A DNA stretch of 64,000 nt, taken from positions 4,402,001 through 4,466,000 of the forward strand of contig NZ_AP022614.1 of assembly GCF_010730575.1 (NCBI RefSeq), given 5' to 3'. Below are positions 51,237-58,515 of this stretch, piece by piece. Both the position numbers and the translations under genes were made by a program. Position 1 is the first letter of the stretch; each line of letters begins with the position of its first letter. Source of the stretch: Mycobacterium parmense (lineage in GTDB: Bacteria > Actinomycetota > Actinomycetes > Mycobacteriales > Mycobacteriaceae). The notes below the pieces were generated by a model. It ran no database searches and was not told the DNA's origin. It worked only from the letters and a program-made list of their open reading frames with translations.

Positions 51237-52343
51237 CTAGTGCAGCGCGGGCGCGTAGCGCAGCACCGCTGCGACGCCGTCGGCCGGGGCGATCCGCTCG
51301 TCGGTGCGCACCAGCGAGGCCCCCACGGAGATCGCGAACATGGGCAGCGCCTCGTCGGCCCGCAACGTCTTGTCGGGAGCGGCGCCCTGCTCGGACAGCA
51401 CGTTCTCGTTGGGGGCGACGGTCGTGAGCCTGGCGTCGGCGACCACGGTCGCATCACCGATGTCGCCGATGATCAGCGTGTCCACCGCGCCCTGGCGCAG
51501 CGCCGAGCAGACGGCGTCGAGACCCTCGGCGGCCAGCCCGGACTGCCGGCCGATCTCCGCGGTGAATCGCTGCGCCGCATCGTCGATGGTGCGCAGCTGG
51601 CGCTTGACGAACTCGGCCTCGATGGCCTCCTCGACCTCGCCGAAGTCGTGACCACTGTGCCGCGCGCCGACCTCGAGCGGCACGGCGAGTTCCCGCAGCC
51701 GTTCGGGTAGCGACGCCAGGAGGTCAGAGCGCGACCGCACCTCACCGACCACGAAGACCACCTCGATGGACTTGTCGTCGACGAGTTCGGCCACGCGGTC
51801 GGCGACGGCGCGCATGTTCTTGCGGCCGGCTTCCTCGGTGCGCAGCTGAGGGTCACCGTAGCCCGCGTTCTCGGCACCGGCGGCCTTGTGCACCGGGTGA
51901 CCTTCGCCGTCGACGGTTTCCGCGCGCAGCGTGCCGCCGACCTGGGTGGTGATGTCGGCGCCGCTGTGATCCACGATCACCAGCACGTAATCCGGGTGGT
52001 CGTAGCTCAGTTCGAGGATCGGCACCAGATAGGGCAGTGGGGAGACACGGACCACCGCGGCCGCGACGGGCCGGGCCAAATGCTCGTTGATCATCACTTT
52101 GTCGGCGCTGGCCACCACCGCGCGCCCGCTGCGGCCGATCGGCGGCCGCAGGTTCATCACCGCGTCGTGGATCTGGCTGACGACGTCGGGCCCGGCGCCC
52201 TGCTTCTCGAGGTCCTCTTTGGCCGCCCGCCACCTGAGGTCGAGCTGCGCCTCGGCGTCGTGGGTGTCGCGCGAATCGTCGAAGTACACCGACGCGAACG
52301 GTGCCGGCGCATCCATCAGTTTGCGGAAGCGTTGAGAGTCCAT
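51237..52343 (-). CDS. Rv2629-like ribosome-associated/eRF1-fold protein
   Basis: 368 residues. The N-terminal part (SVYFDDSRDTHDAEAQLDLRW) and central strands (YVLVIVDHSGADITT, VVFVVGEVRSRSDLLASLPERL) resemble the baeRF2/Vms1-like family that includes Rv2629 of the M. tuberculosis dormancy regulon; this family has an eRF1-related fold and is linked to ribosomes. The C-terminus carries an L7Ae-like segment (GAVDTLIIGDIGDATVVAD). ATG 52343 (MDSQRFRKLMDAPAPF) is the family start. It lies just downstream of a tRNA-Ser, opposite strand. In M. tuberculosis Rv2629 is elsewhere, so this copy is relocated or a paralogue. Confidence 0.75.
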   Translation of the reverse strand: MDSQRFRKLMDAPAPFASVYFDDSRDTHDAEAQLDLRWRAAKEDLEKQGAGPDVVSQIHDAVMNLRPPIGRSGRAVVASADKVMINEHLARPVAAAVVRVSPLPYLVPILELSYDHPDYVLVIVDHSGADITTQVGGTLRAETVDGEGHPVHKAAGAENAGYGDPQLRTEEAGRKNMRAVADRVAELVDDKSIEVVFVVGEVRSRSDLLASLPERLRELAVPLEVGARHSGHDFGEVEEAIEAEFVKRQLRTIDDAAQRFTAEIGRQSGLAAEGLDAVCSALRQGAVDTLIIGDIGDATVVADARLTTVAPNENVLSEQGAAPDKTLRADEALPMFAISVGASLVRTDERIAPADGVAAVLRYAPALH

Positions 52344-52376
52344 GACTTTTCGGGTTGCCCCGCGGGGGCGGGCACA

Positions 52377-52392
52377 AACCCCGGTCGGGGTT
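52377..52392 (-). terminator. Short hairpin after the 63-residue gene
   Basis: AACCCC-GGTC-GGGGTT, a 6-bp stem with 4-base loop, directly after the stop of the small minus-strand gene ending at 52394. No T-run follows. A weak terminator or attenuator before the Rv2629-like gene. Confidence 0.3.
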
Positions 52393-52393
52393 C

Positions 52394-52585
52394 CTAGTAG
52401 CTCCGGTCCCCTTCGCTGTCGTCGAAGAAGTGCCATTCGCCGTCGTGCTCGACTTCGATGCGCCAGCCCAGTTCGTTGCCCTCGACCTTGTTGTCGACGA
52501 ACCAGGCGTGCGCCTTGTCGGCGCTTTCGATGTCCTCGGTCGCGACGACGTCACCCTTCGGATTGAGCACTCGGTATGTAGCCAT
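52394..52585 (-). CDS. Small conserved acidic protein, unknown function
   Basis: 63 residues from ATG 52585, acidic and rich in Trp/Asp (DKAHAWFVDNKVEGNELGW, HDGEWHFFDDSEGD). It looks like a compact single domain of the DUF2188-like kind, not certain. It precedes the Rv2629-like gene by 50 bases on the same strand, so the two may be co-regulated; small genes next to Rv2629 homologues are common. The longer upstream reading frame is antisense-like within lipE and was ignored. Confidence 0.65.
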   Translation of the reverse strand: MATYRVLNPKGDVVATEDIESADKAHAWFVDNKVEGNELGWRIEVEHDGEWHFFDDSEGDRSY

Positions 52586-52614
52586 TGCCGCAGTGTTCCC
52601 ACCGAAAGGCATTG

Positions 52615-53853
52615 TCAACCGGTGGGTATTTCGGCGGCGATCGTGTCCATCAGGGCGGTGTACCGCCGGGCTTCCGGGTCCCGCCCCGGCTTGCCGCTGC
52701 TGATCACTCCGGCGGCCAGGCTGCGCGCCGGGTCGGCCCACAACGCGATGTTGACCAGGCCCAGATTGCCGAACGCGTTCGGCGCGTTGCGTCCGAAGGG
52801 CCCCCACCTGTTCGTGCCGAGGATGTATCCCGTGCCCCAGCGGGCGGGCTGCAATCCGACCGCGAAATCCGGTCGCAGGCGCCGGCATTCGGTGACGGCG
52901 TTGTACATGGTCTCCGGGCTGACCACCCGCACGCCGTCGAGTTCGCCTCCCCGGCGCCAGATCTCGGCGAACCGCGACATCTCGTGCGCGGTCGATACCG
53001 TGTTGGACGACGGGATGATCGTGGTGAGGAACAGCGGGGTGTTGGTGATCGGGATCATCTCGTGCACGGTGCCGCCGATCGCCTTGCGGAAGATCTGGGC
53101 GACCACGGGCGGCAGCGGGCGCCCGGTGGCGTGGCTGGGCGCGACCAGCGGCAGATCCTGTTGCGCGACACCGAAATTGGTCCACCGAAAGCCCAGCGGG
53201 TCGAGGATCTCGGTGGCCAGGATCTCGCGAATCTCCTTGCCGGTGGCCGCGTAGACGATCTCGCGGACCAGCGGGCCCCATGTCAGCGCGTGGTAGATGT
53301 GCACCAGCCCCGGCCGGTACAGCGGCCGCAGCTCACTCAGCTTCTGTTGCGCGTATTCGTGGTCATCGGCGCGCCTGACGTCCGGCTTCGGGCCGGTGGG
53401 GAAGGGCAGGCCGGCGCTGTGGGTCAGCACGTGGCGGATGGTGATCCGGTGCTTGCCGTGACTGGTGAAGGTGGGGATGTAGTCGCAGACCCGGTCGTCG
53501 AGGGAGAACACCCCGCGCTCGACGAGCATGTGGATCACGGTCGCCGCGACGCCCTTGGCCGCCGAGTACACGCAGAACGGGGTGTCCGTCGTCGCCCGGA
53601 CCTTCTCGGCGTCGGGCGCGTCGGTCGGGGCGTTGCCCCAGCCGTGTCCGATCGCGCGGTTGAGCACCACCCGCCCGCGGTGGCGTAGGCACAGCTGGAT
53701 CGCGGGGTGAAAGCCCGCCTGGTACCAGTGTCGGGCGGCCCGCCAGATCCGCTCGACGGCCGCGGGGTCGATTTCGCAGTGGTCCTCGTCGGCGATCGCC
53801 GTCACCGAGTCCAGGTCGGATGGAACGCGGATCCTGCCGTCGGGTGTCGTCAC
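52615..53853 (-). CDS. lipE: Esterase/beta-lactamase-like LipE
   Basis: 412 residues, class C beta-lactamase/serine esterase fold. The SxxK nucleophile motif is YSAAKG (Ser97, Lys100); the second Tyr motif is YHALTWG; a C-terminal HTG-like glycine stretch is less clear. No signal peptide. Homologue of Rv3775 (about 415 residues). Hydrolyses short-chain esters in related proteins; natural substrate unknown. It follows echA21 on the same strand with 19 bases between, a likely operon. Confidence 0.88.
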   Translation of the reverse strand: MTTPDGRIRVPSDLDSVTAIADEDHCEIDPAAVERIWRAARHWYQAGFHPAIQLCLRHRGRVVLNRAIGHGWGNAPTDAPDAEKVRATTDTPFCVYSAAKGVAATVIHMLVERGVFSLDDRVCDYIPTFTSHGKHRITIRHVLTHSAGLPFPTGPKPDVRRADDHEYAQQKLSELRPLYRPGLVHIYHALTWGPLVREIVYAATGKEIREILATEILDPLGFRWTNFGVAQQDLPLVAPSHATGRPLPPVVAQIFRKAIGGTVHEMIPITNTPLFLTTIIPSSNTVSTAHEMSRFAEIWRRGGELDGVRVVSPETMYNAVTECRRLRPDFAVGLQPARWGTGYILGTNRWGPFGRNAPNAFGNLGLVNIALWADPARSLAAGVISSGKPGRDPEARRYTALMDTIAAEIPTG

Positions 53854-53872
53854 GTCAGCGAGGGTACGTGTC

Positions 53873-54697
53873 TCACTCGCCCGTGAACCGTGGCGGACGC
53901 TTTTCGAACGTGGCCGTGATGCCCTCGGTCAGGTCCTTGGACGGCAGGAAGGCCGCGTTCCAGGCGGCGACGTAACGCAGACTCTCCGCGACGGCCGAGG
54001 CGCGCTGCTGGTCGAGCACGTCCTTGATGCCGTGCACGGTCAGCGGGGGGTTGGCCGCGATCTCCGCTGCGGCGGTGTGGGCGGCGGCCAGCGTCGTCTC
54101 GGGGTCCTCGAACACGGCGTTGACCAGGCCGATCTTCTCGGCGCGCGCCGCGTCGATGTCCTTGCCGGTCAACGCGAGCTCGCGCAGGTGCCCGTCGCCC
54201 AGGATCATCGGCAGCCGCGCCAGGCTGCCCACGTCGGCGACGATTGCGAGTTTGACCTCGCGCACCGAGAACTTGGCGTCGGCGCTGGCGTAGCGGAAGT
54301 CCACCGCTGAGATCAGGTCCACCCCGCCGCCGATGCACCAGCCGTGCACCGAGGCGATGGTGGGGGTTCGGCAGTCCGCCACGGCGGTGATCGCGCCCTG
54401 CATCCGCTTGACCTCGGCGTGGAAGCGGGCGCGTGGACCGGCCAGCGCGTCGCCGCCCAGCAGCGGGGTGAACGAACCCCCCATCGCGGGCACGTCCAGG
54501 CCGTAGCTGAAGTTCCTGCCGGACCCCGTGATGACGATGGCCCGCACGTCCGGGTCGGCGTCGAGCGCCGCGAACACGTCGGGCATCTCCGACCAGAACG
54601 CGGGCCCCATCGCGTTGCCCTTGCCCGGTCCGATCAGCGTCACCTGCGCGACGTGGTCTTTCGTGTCGACGGTGACCGATTCGTATGTTTCGCCCAT
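53873..54697 (-). CDS. echA21: Enoyl-CoA hydratase EchA21
   Basis: 274 residues, crotonase fold. Oxyanion-hole segments SYGLDVPAMGG and HGWCIGGGVDLISAVD are visible. At the position of the second catalytic Glu the sequence reads FSVREVKLAIVADVGSLARLP, so one glutamate-like position is replaced by Asp (VADVGS), as in dienoyl-CoA isomerases. It is therefore as likely an isomerase as a hydratase. ATG 54697 gives the Rv3774 length; the frame upstream adds seven residues. Divergent from the next gene by 23 bases. Confidence 0.88.
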   Translation of the reverse strand: MGETYESVTVDTKDHVAQVTLIGPGKGNAMGPAFWSEMPDVFAALDADPDVRAIVITGSGRNFSYGLDVPAMGGSFTPLLGGDALAGPRARFHAEVKRMQGAITAVADCRTPTIASVHGWCIGGGVDLISAVDFRYASADAKFSVREVKLAIVADVGSLARLPMILGDGHLRELALTGKDIDAARAEKIGLVNAVFEDPETTLAAAHTAAAEIAANPPLTVHGIKDVLDQQRASAVAESLRYVAAWNAAFLPSKDLTEGITATFEKRPPRFTGE

Positions 54698-54720
54698 AGC
54701 GAGACCGTAGCGTGGCAAAC

Positions 54721-55305
54721 ATGCCTCGTGATCTGCGACCCGGACCTGATTCGCCGCCCACCGACGAGCTGCACAGCGCCGAGGACACGCTCGGGGTGCT
54801 GCAGCAGGTGCTGCACACCATCGCCGCCGACGAGATGTCCAGGCAGACCCCGTGCCGGGAGTTCGACGTGACGCAGTTGACCGGCCACCTGTTGGGCTCG
54901 ATCGCGGCCGTCGGGGGCATGGTGGGCGCGGAGCTTCCGCAGCGCGACGAGAGCGACTCCGCGGAACGGCAGATCATCACCGCGGCGCGCCCCGTCCTGG
55001 ACGCCTGGCATCGCCGCGGGCTGGACGGCACGGTGCCGTTCGGTGACGGCGAGCTGACCGCCAAGGCCGCGTGCGGTCTGTTGTCGGTCGAGTTCCTGGT
55101 CCACGCCTGGGATTACGCCAGTGCCGTGGGCCGCGAGGTGGACGCACCGGAGTCGTTGGCCGAATACGTGCTGGGGCTGGCGCGCAAACTCATCCGTCCC
55201 GAGATGCGCGGCCCGGCCGGCTTCGACGCCCCGGTCGACGTGTCGGGCGACGCCGGCGCGCTCGAGCAGCTCGTCGCGTTCACGGGCCGCAACCCGGCGC
55301 GCTGA
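54721..55305 (+). CDS. TIGR03086/DinB-like protein (Rv3773c type)
   Basis: 194 residues of the mycothiol-transferase-like DinB/MDMPI superfamily: QQVLHTIAADEMSRQTPCREFDVTQLTGHLLGSI is the typical first two helices with the conserved His, and FLVHAWDYASAVG carries the second His/Asp pair. Possible thiol transferase or isomerase; substrate unknown. ATG 54721 reproduces the Rv3773c length; GTG 54712 would add three residues. Convergent with the GXWXG gene. Confidence 0.82.
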   Translation: MPRDLRPGPDSPPTDELHSAEDTLGVLQQVLHTIAADEMSRQTPCREFDVTQLTGHLLGSIAAVGGMVGAELPQRDESDSAERQIITAARPVLDAWHRRGLDGTVPFGDGELTAKAACGLLSVEFLVHAWDYASAVGREVDAPESLAEYVLGLARKLIRPEMRGPAGFDAPVDVSGDAGALEQLVAFTGRNPAR

Positions 55306-55313
55306 GCGCGCCG

Positions 55314-55775
55314 CTACACCCGTTCCAGGTAGAAGTAGTAGTACCGGCCGTTGTCGAGCACGCCCTTGCCGTTCATGATCCCCATCACGGCGTCGTCGTC
55401 GATCTTCTTGAAGTGGTCGTGCACGGGCTGGCCGTCGTAGACCATCGTGGCGGTGACCTCGCCGCGGAAGCTCTCCAGCCAGAGGCTGGCCTCGCCCTTG
55501 CCCATGGCGACGTTGGAGAACTTGTTGCCGTCGGCGTCCACGCAGACCAGCGGCTGCACGTCGGCCACCGACTTGAAGTTCTTGCCGAACCAGCCGGCCT
55601 TCTCGAGCTGGCCGTTCATCTTGTGCCCGGTGGCGAACTCGCCGCCCTTCCACTCGCCCAGCATGCCCTCGATGGTCGCCGGCTGCAGCGTCGCCCAGAA
55701 GGCGTCGAGCTCGGCGTGCGGAATCTCACCAACGCGTTCCTTGAGCTCGGTGAACTGCTTGCGGGCCAGGTTCAT
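55314..55775 (-). CDS. GXWXG/DUF4334-domain protein
   Basis: 153 residues: an N-terminal GXWXG domain (EGMLGEWKGGEFATGH) followed by a DUF4334-like domain (ASLWLESFRGEVTATMVYDGQPVHDHFK, then MGIMNGKGVLDNGRYYYFYLERV). Function unknown. AGGAG lies six bases before the ATG, which overlaps the hisC2 stop in an ATGA arrangement, so it is translated after hisC2. I do not recall this gene at the M. tuberculosis hisC2 locus. Confidence 0.8.
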   Translation of the reverse strand: MNLARKQFTELKERVGEIPHAELDAFWATLQPATIEGMLGEWKGGEFATGHKMNGQLEKAGWFGKNFKSVADVQPLVCVDADGNKFSNVAMGKGEASLWLESFRGEVTATMVYDGQPVHDHFKKIDDDAVMGIMNGKGVLDNGRYYYFYLERV

Positions 55776-56851
55776 TGAGCACTCCTCACGGTTTGGTGGG
55801 CGATCCAGTCGCGGGCGAACCGCAGCAGCGCGTCGTTCTCGTCGGGCGCACCGATGGTGACCCGGACGCCCTCGGGCGCGAACGGGCGGACAATCAGCAG
55901 TGCCTCGGCGGCGCGCCGCACAAAGTCCGCGGTCCGGGTTCCCAGCGGCAGCCACACGAAGTTGGCCTGGGTCGGCGGCATGTCGTAGCCGGCGTCGCGC
56001 AGGTCGGCCGCGACCCGGGACCGTTCGGCCACCAGGGCGTCGGTGCGGGCCATCAGCTCGTCGGCGGCTTCCAGGGATGCGATGGCGGCGGCCTGCGAGA
56101 TGCTGGCCACCGAGAACGGCACGTAGACCTGGTCCAGCGCCGTGATCAGGTCCGGGTGACCGACCGCGTAGCCGATGCGCAGCCCCGCCAGCCCGTAGGC
56201 CTTCGAAAAGGTCCGCAGCACAACGATGTTGCCGCGGCTGCGGGCCAGCCGCAACGAGTCGGGCGCCATGCCGTCGCGGATGTACTCGACGTAGGCCTCG
56301 TCGATGGCGACGACGATCTGCGGCGGGACGGCCTCGACGAAGCGGCTCAGCGCGTCGGGGTCGACGACCGTGGACGTCGGGTTGTTGGGGTTGGCGATGA
56401 AGATCAGCCGGGTCCGCTCGGTGATCGCGGCGAACATCGCGTCGAGGTCGTAGGTGTGGTCTGTCAGCGGGACCTTGACGGGGATCGCGCCGGATATCTG
56501 GACCATCGGCGGGTACAGCTCGAAGCTGTGCCAGCCCATCACGACCTCGTCGCCGGCCGCTGAGGTGATCTGGACGAGCTGCTGGCACAGGCTGACCGAT
56601 CCGCAGCCCACCGCGACGTGCTCGGGGCCGAAGCCTTGGCCGAGGTGTCCGGCCAGGGCGGCCTTGAGTTGCACGCAGGCGTTGTCGGGGTAGCGGTTGA
56701 CGTGGTCGGTGCCCCGCTCGATGGCCGCGCGGACGCTGGGCAGCGGGCCGAACACAGTCTCGTTGCTGGCCAGTTTGATTGAACCCGGCGCGCTCTTGCC
56801 GGGCACGTAGACGGGAAGCCCGACCAGCTCGGGGCGCAGGCGGGCGGTCAC
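55772..56851 (-). CDS. hisC2: Histidinol-phosphate/aromatic aminotransferase HisC2
   Basis: 359 residues, fold type I PLP aminotransferase. PLP Lys217 is in TFSKAYGLAGLRIGY; IANPNNPTSTVV and IDEAYVEY are the cofactor-binding Asn and Asp motifs. The Rv3772 homologue prefers aromatic keto acids (phenylpyruvate), so a role in Phe/Tyr synthesis is more likely than in histidine. GTG 56851 (MTARLRPELVGLPVYVPGKSAPG) matches the family start; the open frame upstream to 56938 is rejected. Coupled to the GXWXG gene. Confidence 0.92.
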   Translation of the reverse strand: MTARLRPELVGLPVYVPGKSAPGSIKLASNETVFGPLPSVRAAIERGTDHVNRYPDNACVQLKAALAGHLGQGFGPEHVAVGCGSVSLCQQLVQITSAAGDEVVMGWHSFELYPPMVQISGAIPVKVPLTDHTYDLDAMFAAITERTRLIFIANPNNPTSTVVDPDALSRFVEAVPPQIVVAIDEAYVEYIRDGMAPDSLRLARSRGNIVVLRTFSKAYGLAGLRIGYAVGHPDLITALDQVYVPFSVASISQAAAIASLEAADELMARTDALVAERSRVAADLRDAGYDMPPTQANFVWLPLGTRTADFVRRAAEALLIVRPFAPEGVRVTIGAPDENDALLRFARDWIAHQTVRSAQ

Positions 56852-56939
56852 TTCGACAGCATATGTCGGGGCTGTGTACGCTATCCCTCCGGCGGTCCGG
56901 GAGACCGGGAAGGGGTCGGGTACCCTCAGAAAGTCCAAT

Positions 56940-57028
56940 GGAGGCGTGCCAGAGCGGCCGAATGGGGCTCACTGCTAATGAGTTGTCCCCCTCAAAGGGG
57001 ACCGGAGGTTCAAATCCTCTCGCCTCCG
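56940..57028 (+). tRNA. tRNA-Ser (anticodon GCT)
   Basis: 89 bases: acceptor GGAGGCG/CGCCTCC, D-arm region GCCAGAGCGGCCGAATGG, anticodon loop CTGCTAA (GCT at 56974-56976) on a GCTCA/TGAGT stem, long variable arm CCCCCTCAAAGGGG, T-arm GGTTCAAATCC. Reads AGC/AGU serine codons. CCA not encoded. It starts 89 bases upstream of hisC2 on the opposite strand. Confidence 0.95.
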
Positions 57029-57070
57029 CTGAGTTGGTTTGACAGATGTACGAACGACAACTGAACACAA

Positions 57071-57143
57071 GCGCCCGTAGCTCAACGGATAGAGCATCTG
57101 ACTACGGATCAGAAGGTTAGGGGTTCGAATCCCTTCGGGCGCG
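57071..57143 (+). tRNA. tRNA-Arg (anticodon ACG)
   Basis: 73 bases: acceptor GCGCCCG/CGGGCGC, D-arm TAGCTCAACGGATAGAGCA, anticodon stem TCTGA/TCAGA with loop CTACGGA (ACG at 57104-57106), T-arm GGTTCGAATCC. Reads CGN arginine codons via inosine. 42 bases after tRNA-Ser, same strand; probably one transcript. Confidence 0.96.
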
Positions 57144-57239
57144 CTCATCACCAGCGCCTTTGCTGCATCTCCGAGAAGTCCCGAATAGTTCATGCGGCGT
57201 GTGTTGCTGTCTGCACGGGACGGGGATAATGTGCGGCGC

Positions 57240-57407
57240 ATGACCTCGATCAGCAGCGCGCAAACAACGGTGACTCGTCTCGGCGGCGGCGGTGGCCGCT
57301 TCGGTGGCGGTGGCGGCTTCGTCGGCGGCGGCGGCGGTTTCGTCGGCGGTGGCGGTGGATTCGTCGGCGGCGGCGGCGGTTTCGTGGGTGGCGGCGGCGG
57401 CCGCTAG
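57240..57407 (+). CDS. Glycine-rich repeat mini-protein
   Basis: 55 residues: MTSISSAQTTVTRL, then GGGGGRFGGGGG and four units FVGGGGG, ending R. An in-frame ATG at 57192 would extend it to 71 residues. No clear ribosome binding site at either start. There is no PE domain, so it is not a PE_PGRS gene. Wobble use varies between repeats (GGC, GGT, GGA; GTC, GTG) while the amino acids stay constant, which hints at protein-level selection. Glycine-rich low-complexity DNA can also arise by slippage, so coding status is uncertain. Lies after tRNA-Arg. Confidence 0.45.
   Translation: MTSISSAQTTVTRLGGGGGRFGGGGGFVGGGGGFVGGGGGFVGGGGGFVGGGGGR
57318..57401 (+). repeat. 21-bp repeat array (4 copies)
   Basis: Four consecutive 21-bp units encoding FVGGGGG, starting TTCGTCGGCGG or TTCGTGGGTGG, with synonymous differences between copies. 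Preceded by a related 18-bp unit at 57300-57317. Confidence 0.8.
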
Positions 57408-57447
57408 GTCCCCGCGCCCTCTCATCGCCGGCGCAACGACAGCGCCT

Positions 57448-57990
57448 CTAAACGATGGGGCCGGGTGCGATCTGCTCGGCGCTGCCCAGCAGATCGAGTT
57501 GCATCCACGCCACGTCGTGCCATTTTCCGTGCTTCCATTCGACGCTGCGGTACAGGCCGGCGTCGGTGAAGCCGAATGACCGGTGGAATCCGTTGCTGGC
57601 CTCGTTGGGCTGGGTGATGCCGGCGAAAGCCTGCCGGTAGCCCCGCTGCGCCAGCCGGTTCATCAGCTGCGCATAGAGCGCGCGGCCGCAGCCGCCGCGT
57701 TGGTGGCCGCCGTCGACGTACAGGCCGGTCTCCACCGACCATCGGTAGGTGGCGAGAGATCTCATCGCGTGGGCGTACGCGAAACCGACGATCTGATGGT
57801 CGCGTTCGGCGACGAGCCACTCGTGCGCGACGCGGTGCGCGGCGATGCGTGCGGCCATCTCGTCGACGGTGGGGGCCTCGAGTTCCCAGCTGACCGCGGT
57901 TTCCAGGACGTAGGGGCGGTAGATCGCAACGCAGCCCTCCGCATCGTCGGGGGAGGCCGGACGCACGTTCCAGGCGCCCACCGCCGGCAC
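57448..57990 (-). CDS. GNAT acetyltransferase, phosphinothricin-acetyltransferase-like
   Basis: 180 residues. GNAT fold with the acetyl-CoA loop GGHQRGGCGRALYAQLM (Q/RxxGxG/A) and the PAT-family features SVETGLYVD, FAGITQPNEASNGFHRSFGF and WKHGKWHDVAWMQLDL. Likely acetylates a small amine, possibly methionine sulfoximine/sulfone or a related compound; exact substrate unknown. It starts 2 bases after the stop of the Thr/Pro-rich membrane protein, so they share an operon. Confidence 0.87.
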   Translation of the reverse strand: MPAVGAWNVRPASPDDAEGCVAIYRPYVLETAVSWELEAPTVDEMAARIAAHRVAHEWLVAERDHQIVGFAYAHAMRSLATYRWSVETGLYVDGGHQRGGCGRALYAQLMNRLAQRGYRQAFAGITQPNEASNGFHRSFGFTDAGLYRSVEWKHGKWHDVAWMQLDLLGSAEQIAPGPIV

Positions 57991-57992
57991 CG

Positions 57993-58466
57993 CTACGGGC
58001 GCGGCTGGAACGGGCCGCGACGGGGCGGCTCGGTCACGGTCTGGGTCACGGTGCTGGTTTCGGTGCTCGGCGCGACCGTGGACGTGCTCGGCGCGACCGT
58101 CGTGCCGGTGTCGGTGCTCGGGGGCGGAGCCGTTTCGGTGACGGTCTGCGTCGGCGCACCGCCACCGCCGCCCCCGCCGCGGTGTCGCGGCGCCTCTTCG
58201 GCGGTGGTGGTGGGCGCCACGGTGGTGGTGGGAGCCGGCGTGGTGGTCGCGGGGCTTTTCGCCGGAGCTCCGGCCGTGAGCTTGACCACGGCGAACACGA
58301 CGGCGGCCAGCACGATGACGCCGATCGCACCGGCGGCGATCAGCGCCGCCGGACGGCGGTACCAGGGCGTCGGCGGCTCGGGCCCGGGCTGGGGTTCGGA
58401 GTACCCGCCATACCGCGCGGCCGCGGTTGGCTCGGAGTAGTAATCGGGTTCCTCGGGGTACGGCAC
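57993..58466 (-). CDS. Thr/Pro-rich single-pass membrane protein
   Basis: 157 residues from GTG 58466 (MPYPEEPDYYSEPT); TTG 58502 would add twelve. Short acidic, Tyr-rich cytoplasmic N-terminus (about 1-35), one transmembrane helix (AALIAAGAIGVIVLAAVVFAVV), then a long extracytoplasmic tail rich in Thr, Pro and Ala (TTTPAPTTTVAPTTT) with a run of seven glycines and repeated TVTQTVTEP units. Typical of wall-spanning or O-mannosylated mycobacterial proteins. Function unknown. Confidence 0.72.
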   Translation of the reverse strand: MPYPEEPDYYSEPTAAARYGGYSEPQPGPEPPTPWYRRPAALIAAGAIGVIVLAAVVFAVVKLTAGAPAKSPATTTPAPTTTVAPTTTAEEAPRHRGGGGGGGAPTQTVTETAPPPSTDTGTTVAPSTSTVAPSTETSTVTQTVTEPPRRGPFQPRP

Positions 58467-58515
58467 GACAGCAAATCGTAGTGCCTCACCGCGCACAGGC
58501 AACCGCGTGGCCGCG

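Noticed and set aside
52394..53281. 295-residue extension of the small acidic protein
   Set aside because: The upstream part lies within lipE in another frame and is Arg-rich shadow sequence. The natural start is the ATG at 52585.
57318..57401. CRISPR array
   Set aside because: The 21-bp units are directly adjacent with no unique spacers, and no cas genes are present.
57240..57407. PE_PGRS gene
   Set aside because: Only the glycine-rich repeat is present. There is no N-terminal PE domain and the ORF is very short.
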